Shown here one piece after another: positions 1-7,700 of a DNA stretch of 45,521 nt. The notes beneath the pieces were generated by a model. The model was not told the DNA's origin and searched no databases. It saw only the letters and a program-made list of their open reading frames with translations. The first letter of the stretch is position 1. Each line of letters starts with the position of its first letter. Source of the DNA: a virus. The stretch lies in the IMG/VR virus record IMGVR_UViG_3300046656_000327, positions 1 through 45,521 of that record. One strand, 5' to 3'. The translations under genes and the position numbers were made by a program.

Positions 1-1
1 A

Positions 2-742
2 GCCGAGATCACCCTGCTGTTCGAGCAGCTCGGGCAAAACTACGGACACGCCGGACGACTCTACGCTCAGTACCTCGCAACGCATGCTCCTGAAATTGAG
101 CGGCGAGTTCAGGAAATGTTCAAGCGTCTCGCAACGGCAGGCAACATGGCCGCGCAGGAACGCTTCTGGTTCGCCATCATGGCGTCGCTCGTCGTCGGCG
201 CGGAGCTGGCCGAGAAGGTAGGGCTGATCAAGGTGGACATCCCGTCCCTGCTCGGCTACCTGATGAAGAACCTGTACAAGCTGCGCACCCGCAGCACCGA
301 CGCGCTCAGCTCCGTGGAGCCCGTCGAACTGTTAGCCGCCTTCATGGGTGCCTATCAGGATCGCGCACTGCTGGTCGAGAAGTTCCCAACAGGCAAGCAG
401 AACAGCCGTACCTACCTACCCAACGTGCTCAGCGTGCCGCGTGGCGACAAGATCGTCTATCACGCGAGTCAGACAGAGGAGCGAATTCGCTTCCCGGTTG
501 CCGAGATGTGCAGGTGGTTAGAGTCGCGCCAGCTTCCGTCTGGTACGATCATGCGGCGATTCAAGACAGAGCTGAACGCCGAAGAGATGCGGTTCCGCCT
601 CGGCATGGGTACGAAGTGGGAGCTGCCGCCGCAGCGCTGCATGGAAATCGTTTTGAGTGGATCGGCTGCCTCGGCAGCCATGATTGATACGCCGCCCGGT
701 CTGCCTGAAGATCGTCCGACAGACACCCCTGCCGACGAATAG
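2..742 (+). CDS. DUF927-like primase/helicase, C-terminal part (5' truncated)
   Basis: The reading frame is open to the left edge, so the true start is outside the window. The first visible segment, reading NYGHAGRLYAQYL, followed about 30 residues later by an ERFWFAIMASLVVGAELAEKVGL stretch, resembles the C-terminal end of DUF927-type phage primase/helicase proteins (COG5519 group), which act in DNA replication. The ATPase core would lie upstream and cannot be checked. The last 40 residues are Pro/Asp/Thr-rich and look like a flexible tail. It is the only rightward gene in the left 29 kb. Its stop lies 5 bp from the stop of the leftward HNH gene, so two transcription units converge here. The family call rests on motif memory; the partial coding status is firm. 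Confidence 0.5.
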   Translation, partial: AEITLLFEQLGQNYGHAGRLYAQYLATHAPEIERRVQEMFKRLATAGNMAAQERFWFAIMASLVVGAELAEKVGLIKVDIPSLLGYLMKNLYKLRTRSTDALSSVEPVELLAAFMGAYQDRALLVEKFPTGKQNSRTYLPNVLSVPRGDKIVYHASQTEERIRFPVAEMCRWLESRQLPSGTIMRRFKTELNAEEMRFRLGMGTKWELPPQRCMEIVLSGSAASAAMIDTPPGLPEDRPTDTPADE

Positions 743-746
743 ATAG

Positions 747-1010
747 TCAGATCGGGCGGTTTTTTGAATCCCGCTTGTAGCCGCGATTCTTATGCGCGGT
801 CTGCACGCGAAGATTGCTCTCCGCGTTCGTGCCTCCACGAGAAAGAGGGCGACGGTGGTCAATATCCTTTCCGTCGCCCTTGTGGACTAACCCTTTTTGT
901 TCGAACTCGCGACGAGCGTGATTGCGCATGGCGCGTTCACGCTTGGCTTCAGGCGTGCCGTGATACTTGTCGTAGTACGCCTTGGTCGATTCGCGAGTTG
1001 GCTTGCTCAT
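747..1010 (-). CDS. Small HNH-type endonuclease-like protein
   Basis: This 87-aa basic protein has an N-terminal KAYYDKYHGTPEAKRERAM stretch and a C-terminal IDHRRPLSRGGTNAESNL core, followed by N and K/R residues. This is the H-x-x-P-L-x-x-G-G-x-x-x-x-x-N-L signature of HNH nucleases. There are no Cys pairs, so it would be a compact HNH fold without the extra zinc ribbon. Such proteins nick or cut DNA in packaging, homing or repair; here it is the last gene of the leftward late operon. The start at 1010 is preceded only by a weak GGGAT sequence. Whether it is active cannot be told from sequence. It is separated from the 112-aa virion-type protein upstream by 41 bp. Confidence 0.7.
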   Translation of the reverse strand: MSKPTRESTKAYYDKYHGTPEAKRERAMRNHARREFEQKGLVHKGDGKDIDHRRPLSRGGTNAESNLRVQTAHKNRGYKRDSKNRPI

Positions 1011-1051
1011 GGGTTATCCCTTGCTGTCGTCGTAATCGAAATCGATCTCGA

Positions 1052-1390
1052 TTACTGCCCGGATTCGACGGAGCCTTCCGTGGGCGCATCCGGAAGGACG
1101 AAATCGAAATCCTGATTGTCGACCTCCAACGCCGGGCTCTCGCCGCCCGCGTCATCGATCGCCGTCACGTGCACGTCGTACTTGCCATCGAGGTCTTCCG
1201 CCGCGAACAACGCGAACGGAATGCGGGTGAAGCCATCTTCGCCCACGCGGGACGCATCGACGGCCACGTCCGCGTGCGGCTCATCGGCCACGAACGGCGT
1301 GTTGGCGGGACGAATGCGAATGCGGTTGGCGACCACGTCGGCTGCGGTGGACTGCCGGAACTTGAGCACTGCGTCTTTCGAAAAAGCCAT
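1052..1390 (-). CDS. Hypothetical 112-aa late-operon protein
   Basis: I chose the internal ATG at 1390 rather than the longer open frame because an AGGAGAGATCA ribosome-binding site precedes it directly. The 112-aa product, beginning MAFSKDAVLKFRQS, is acidic and rich in short Asp/Val/Ala stretches that look like beta strands (for example DGKYDVHVTAIDD). It has no signal peptide or membrane segment. An Ig-like or small virion decoration fold is possible, but I do not recognise the family. It sits at the promoter-distal end of the structural operon, 10 bp after a small exported protein. Confidence 0.65.
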   Translation of the reverse strand: MAFSKDAVLKFRQSTAADVVANRIRIRPANTPFVADEPHADVAVDASRVGEDGFTRIPFALFAAEDLDGKYDVHVTAIDDAGGESPALEVDNQDFDFVLPDAPTEGSVESGQ

Positions 1391-1400
1391 TGATCTCTCC

Positions 1401-1796
1401 TCAGTGTTTTGGTTGTTCAATACTGCCGTCGGTCGGACCCACGATGGACCCGTCAGTCGGACCGGGGAAGCGTAGCGTCTTGCACGCCGTATTGCTATTG
1501 GCAGATTCGGTTCCGTTGACCGAGGCTCGAACGAAGAAGCATTGCTCCCCCTTCGGGAAGCCAGCAAGGTTCGGCGTGTTAAGCGCCGTGGTCGTGTACA
1601 CCAGCGTTGCGCCCGGGGGAGTGAGTCGATACACACGATATGTGACAACTGTTCCGGGGGTGAACGGGGAATTGTCGGACCAGCCCGAGGAAGCCTGCCA
1701 CTGTACGCACGCACGATCGGGCGGTACGTTGGGCGGGCATGCACTCCATGCATGTGCTGGTAACAGTAGAAGTGCGAGCAGCCATTTAGTCTTCAT
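1401..1796 (-). CDS. Small exported protein with signal peptide (FN3-like)
   Basis: Starting at the ATG at 1796 gives 131 aa with a clear export signal: MKTKW, a run of leucines, then AHAWSAC. Cleavage near residue 18 by signal peptidase I (after AWS-A) is likely; the C at residue 20 could alternatively suggest a lipoprotein, but the -3 to -1 positions do not fit a lipobox well. The mature part has paired cysteines and a strand-rich core (VVTYRVYRL, CFFVRASVNG) resembling a single fibronectin type III domain. The C-terminus has two copies of GPTDGSI, at about residues 112-125. The start overlaps the end of the 2836-aa gene by 11 bp. Function is unknown; superinfection exclusion or a periplasmic role is only a guess. 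Confidence 0.65.
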   Translation of the reverse strand: MKTKWLLALLLLPAHAWSACPPNVPPDRACVQWQASSGWSDNSPFTPGTVVTYRVYRLTPPGATLVYTTTALNTPNLAGFPKGEQCFFVRASVNGTESANSNTACKTLRFPGPTDGSIVGPTDGSIEQPKH

Positions 1797-4700
1797 CGTC
1801 GTCATCCTCCATAAAGTCGTCACGGTCTCGGTAGAGTACCTCGCGACCACGGAGGTCCGCTCCAAATTTCTGCATGCGCTGCTCGGACTCGGCCGCGCCA
1901 GTGAGCGAGCGCAGCAGTGCCGATCGCGTGATGACCATCTCGGGATTCTTCTTGTTGAACTCCGCGACTTCGATCGCCACTTCACGGCGCGCTTCGGGCG
2001 TCTCGGCACGGCGGAACTTCTGTAGCAGACGATCCTTGTGTCCCCGGTCGTTCTCCTTGGCGTCGCGCACGGCGTTGCGGCGCACGTACGCGTCAGACAC
2101 GGATGACGGATTCAGTCCTACGTACTGCAGGAAGAGCTGCTGCGCCGACAGCTCCTTGGCATCGAGGAACGTCTTGCCCGTGGCATCGGTCATGCCCTCG
2201 TTCGAGAACCGGATCGCCTTAGAAATATCCTTCAGGAACTTCGGCTCGATCGCTTCGAACGCCTTCTGGTACTCACCATCCATCGCGTAGTTCGCGCCGC
2301 TGAATGCGCTCGCCGCGAGGCCCGTCGCCGGACCACCGAAGCTCTGCATGAGCGAGCCGAAGAAGCTGTTCGCGTTGTCGGTTTTCAGATCCACCATATA
2401 CAGCGTGCCGAGCGACATACGCTGCGACAAGTCCATGCCAGCGAGACGCGGTACGCCCGAGCTAACAACTTCTCCGAGCGTGTCGCCAAACAACTCGTTG
2501 GTCATCTCGCGGATCGATCGATCGAAGTCGAACGGCTCGTCGTCATCGCCGAACATGAACGCTGCGAGACCTACTGCCCACTTGATCGGCTGCAGCATGG
2601 CACCGATCACGCCGCCTGCGGCAAGGTGGGTGGCGAAGATTCCCGCCAGCGTCTTGCGTGCGATCTTGCGGCCCTCGGGCGAGTCGCCCATCGCGGCGCG
2701 CATGTTCGAGATCATCAGCGCGTACATGTGCTGCGGGTACTGCATGAACTGGAACACGAGCGGACCGAAGCTGCCGAGCGGACCCTGTGCTTGGAACAGT
2801 CGCGGCTTGTTGCCCGACGAGTAGTTGAACTGCGTGAGCGACGTGGCCTGCTTGGCGAAGTCGATCGAGCTTTCCGCCGTCGCACCTTTCGAGCGCGCGA
2901 TGTCGTACGACGCAATCGCCGTCATGATGCGGTTGTTCACTTCCGTCAGGTGCGCCATGATCCGGCTCGCATCGAGTACGTTCTGCGCAACGGATTGTTT
3001 GCCGCTAGCAACGTCGCGAAGTTCGGCGATGAAGCTCAGATCGATGATCGACTCGCGCTTCAGTTCCGTGAGCATCTTCAGGTACTCGGGCGCACGATCG
3101 CCGCCGCGCTTCCTGATCTGATCCTCCACCTGCTCCAGCACACTGAATGCTTTCTCAGCAGCCGTCTTGGAAGTCAGCGCCTTCAGGCCCGCCCACGAGT
3201 CCACCGCCTGCGTGACCAGCGGGGACAGGATGAGCTTCTGTGCGTTCGTGAGCGCAGACACTGCATCCCCGATCGACGAGCGCGCGGCGAGCCATGGCAA
3301 CGTCACCATGTACGGCTGCGTGGCGTTGATCATCCAGTACGACGGGCTCGTCAGCAGCATGAAGTGGGAAAGCTCGACGCCACCGCGCACGAGCTTCGAG
3401 ACTTCCTGAATGTTGTGCGTGAGCTTGTCGCGCGTGTTGATCTCGCGGACGACCTCGCCCATGCGCACACCGCTGATCTCGTTCTCGTCGCGATGCTTCG
3501 TGGCGACTTCCTGCATATCGCGCAGCGCGTCGGCCATCTGCCAGCCGTACCGAAGCTGTGACGTGTAGTACGCAGCCTGCTTGGCGTAGCTCGCGAAGGT
3601 CCGGTGCTGGGTCTCGAAGTCGACACCACGACGGTTCTTGCGGCTCAGCTCGTGCTTGCGGAAGGACTTGTCTGCCAGCATCTGTAGATAGAAGTTCTTG
3701 ATAGCCGCCTGCGCAGCCGGGTTCTGATCGAGCTTGCTGAGGATCGTCTTCAGGCCAGCGTTGGACTTGATAGTCGCTTCACTATTGAACAGGTCCGCCT
3801 TGAGCTGCACCGGAGAGGTTGCTGACTCGCCATACTTCGCGGCCATCTCATATCGGTTCGCTTCCGCCTCGGAGCGCGACTCTGCGGCGCGGAACTCCTT
3901 CTCCGACACCACTGCCATCCAGTCGCCGTTGTCGGCCTGACGGACTGCAATATCGAGCGTCGGGTCATTCGCGAGTAGATTGTCGCGGTACGCGCGGGCT
4001 GCGGCACGATCGGAGCCGAACGTCTTGCGCTCGCGCTCACGCTCGGAATACACGACGAAGTCGCCCCAGCGCATCAGTGGGAAGTACGGTCCCTTGCGTT
4101 GCTGCGGGATGTTGGAAATGCGGTGGATGTTCTTCAGGCCCGTCTTGTCGATGAGTCCGCCGAACTCCTCTTCCAGTCCTTCGATCGTGTTGAGTCGCAG
4201 TCCTTCCACGTCGCCTTCGGTGTAATCGAAGTCGTCGTCCGAGAGAGCGCGATCGGAGCCCTTGGTCAGGTAGCCACGCAACGCGTTGAGCGTCATGAGC
4301 GCGACTTCACGGCGCATCGTCGAGTCGTAGAACTCGGCTGCGTCTTCGAAGAGGTCCTGCATCGGCACCGGTAGTTTGTTCCAGCGCTTCGCCAGCTCCG
4401 CGTGCTTCGCCTTCGCCGCGTCGTTCTTGATGTGAGCGTTCTCGTCCTCGGACAGCGCAAGCTGCGGATGCAACTGGTGCATCGTCGCCTCGGTCATGAT
4501 CCGGGACATCTCCAGCGCGCCTTCCCGATCTTGCTCAGCCAGCTCCGTCCACTTGCGAGAAAGCTTATCCGCCCTTTCCATGTTGGCGGAGTTGTCGGCG
4601 TTGCGCTTGAAGAACGAACGCATGTAGTCAGCCATCGGGTTGTTAGACCCTGACTGGAAGTACCGCGAGTACGTATCACGCATCTGCTCCATCGACATTG

Positions 4701-7700
4701 CGGGGAGTAGTCCGCTTGTTGCTTTGTCTTTCGCTCGCTGCCAGAGACTCTTCCACGAGCTGCTGGTCTTGCCGTAACGGTCGAGCACGTTCGCCACTGC
4801 CCCGCGAACGCCCTCATCCTTGATGTCGAGATTCTTCACGTCGCGCCCGCCCTTCGTCGGGATGCGATCCTCGCCAGTGAAGAGAGCGTCGGTCAGCGAC
4901 ATCACCGCATCGAGCACGTTGTCGTGCGCGGGCGTGTCGGGCAGACCCATCACCTTCTTCACGAGCCCCATGATCCACTGCCACACGCTGAGCTTCGGTT
5001 CGATGAACGTGTTCCGCAGTTGCTGCTGGAATGCGCCATTCGAGAATGCTTCAGCGATGAACTCGTGCACGTCGTTATCACGGAACGCGTAGATGCCGTC
5101 CACGTTCACGCCGCGATTGCGCATCAGGCGGCGCGTCTGGTGCATGATCGCCGTGGCTGCGGTCTTCAGCGCCGGGTTGTTCTCGATCGCGCCGAGGGTC
5201 GCTGCGTGCGTGGCTTCGTGCGCCAATGCATGCATCAGGAGCATGTGCGGGTCTCGCCCCTGCTGGCGAAGCTGCTCAAGCTGCGGACGGTTCACGACGA
5301 TCGTGCGCACGTAGAAGTCTGTGCCCATCTTCTTGACGACGCGGTACTGCGCGAGGTTCTTGCCCGCGACCATGCCACTGCGGTCGAACGCCACCATCAC
5401 ATCGCGCATGCCCGGCACTTCGGCAAGGCGCTCGAATACGGCGCGGAACCTATTGTCATTAGGTAGCCCGTACGATGCCATCTGCAGCACGTCCCGCGCG
5501 TTGACTACGCTGCCCGGGTCTTCGAGCATGCTGGCGATCTGCTTCGCAGCTTCCTCCACTTGCTCGGTGTCCTGCGTCAGGTCGTCCACGACGAGGTTCA
5601 GGTTCTGCACGTCGCGACGTTCGAGCGCCTCTAACAACTTGCGCTGCTCGGGCGTCATGTCTTCACGGCGCAGCAACTCACGAATCTCGCGCTCGACTTC
5701 ACGGCGCGGCTGCACTTCACGGTGGATAGTCCGCTCGGCGCGATCGATCGAACTCGTCTCCTCGCGGCCCGCCTCGGAGTACGTAAGAAGAGGATAAGCT
5801 TCCTTCATCTCCTCGATCGCTTCGGACTTCGTCATGTCACGCTGTCGCAGGCGTGAGGCAATGGTGCGAGCCGTGCGCGTGTTGTCGCGGGCGAATCCCG
5901 GCGTCGTCAGCGACACCATGCCGATGCCCTGCGTCTTCGGGTTGAGACTTGCTAGGCCGAGATCGCGCAGCGTCTGCACGAACTCCTCCTCGGCACGGAT
6001 GATGTCCAGCGTCGAAGCGCTGTCCTTCATCTTGTTGTGTAGTGACAGAACCGCTTCGTGGTACGTCTTCATGCGGGCGAGCCGCTCGATCTCTGACGCG
6101 GTGAAGGGAACATCACGAGCCAGAGCTTCGCGCTCAAGGCGAATGCCACGGGCGAACGATTCGACTTCCTGCGCCCGCGTGGTCGACTCGCGCTCGTTGA
6201 ACCCTTCGAGCCCGCCCTTATCCGCCACGTCGCCGAAGCGGCTGCGCTTCAGCATCAGCTTGTCAGGCGTCTCCCACTGGAAGTCCTTGTCGAGCTTCAT
6301 CGTGGTGAGATCGACACCCAGCTCCTTGAAGAAGCGGTTCACCGGGTTGAAGTAGTTTTCGCGCGTGTCCTTGTTGCCGCGCCACAGACGCATGGCAAAC
6401 TGCACCGCGCGCATCTCCTGCAGCGTCGGCGTGTAGCTCATCGCACCACGCGTGGCGATCGAGTTCAGGAACTTCTGCATCAGCGGCGCGACGTGGTTCG
6501 TGTAGTAGCCGTTCTTGTGCGTCTGCCGGTACTCGATCTGCGCGATGCGACGCAGGCGCTCGGCCAGCCGCTCCGTCGACTTCGCAGTCATCTCGGCGCG
6601 CTTGTTAGGGAACACGAGGTCTTTCAGATGCACCGGGTCTGCCTTCGCCGCGCCGCGAGTCGACTCGCGCTCCTCGGCGAAGAACAGCTTGCTCATCTGC
6701 TCGGCGAACTCCTTGGGTTTGTATCCCTTGATCTTCGCGATCAGCTCGTTGAACTTCTCGACTTCCGCGATTGCGCCGTTCGACGCACGGTTGTTAGCCT
6801 TCTGCAGCGCGTTGCCGTATTCGGCGAGCACGCGCAGGTAGGCACGGCCGAGAAGCAGCTTGCGTGAATTCTCGGAGCGCGAGCCGTCGGGCTCACGTTC
6901 GGCTTCGAGGACGCTGAAGTCGCCTTTCGTGCTCTTCGTGATCAGCGAGTCGGCGGCGCTAATGGACTGCTCCAGTCCACGGAACGCCGTCTTGGCGCGA
7001 GCGGCCACCGTCTTCTTGTCGGCCTTCGATTGATCCTTCGGTGCGGACTCGACGCTCAGAACACGTGTGTCGAACACACTCTTGCGAACGGGGCGATCGG
7101 AGCCCTGCTTGTTCTCGGCGGTGCGCGTCAGATTCGCGCGCTTGAAGTCCTTGGCAGCGGGACCGTTGCGACGTGCACGCAGGAAGTTCTGCACGCGCTT
7201 CACGAGCTTGCGCTTCTCGCTCGGCGTCGGGTGCCGGGCCAGCACTTCCTCGTACGTCGACTGCGAGCGCTGACGGCCCGTGATGTATCGCGACGCTGCT
7301 GTGAACGCGAGGTTCAGTGTCGGCTCGTCGAGCACATCGATCTGCTCATCAGTCAGGTCCTCAACGTCCGGCTGCTCGGTGCTGATCGGCTTCGCCGTCG
7401 GTGCCTTGGCAGTGCGCGGCGTCATGCCAGCCTGTGGACCGCCGCGCTCCTCGGGATCGATGTGAGCGCGGCCGATCTTCGTAGTCTCCTCGGGCGACAT
7501 CTTCGTTGCGGTTCGCGCCACCTGCTCGGAACGAGTAGTTGGGTTCGCGATCTCGCGCATCGCCTTGAGCTGGTCGGCCAGCTCGTTCTGCCGTGCCCGC
7601 GCCTTGAGCTTCTCGCTCTCGGTTGCAGCCGTGTTGATGATCACCTGCTGGCCAGCGTGCTCCATGAACAGTTCACGGTACTGCTGCGCCTGCTTCGGGT

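Noticed and set aside
743-780. Possible terminator at the convergent DUF927/HNH ends
   Set aside because: A T-run is present but no proper stem precedes it.
469-1475. Several long open frames opposite or overlapping the DUF927-like, HNH and 112-aa genes
   Set aside because: They have no ribosome-binding sites, Arg/Ser-rich random composition, and lie over better supported genes.
2626-3561. Long plus-strand open frame over the giant gene
   Set aside because: It is a frame shadow typical of GC-rich coding DNA: Arg/His-rich, no motif, and no start site.
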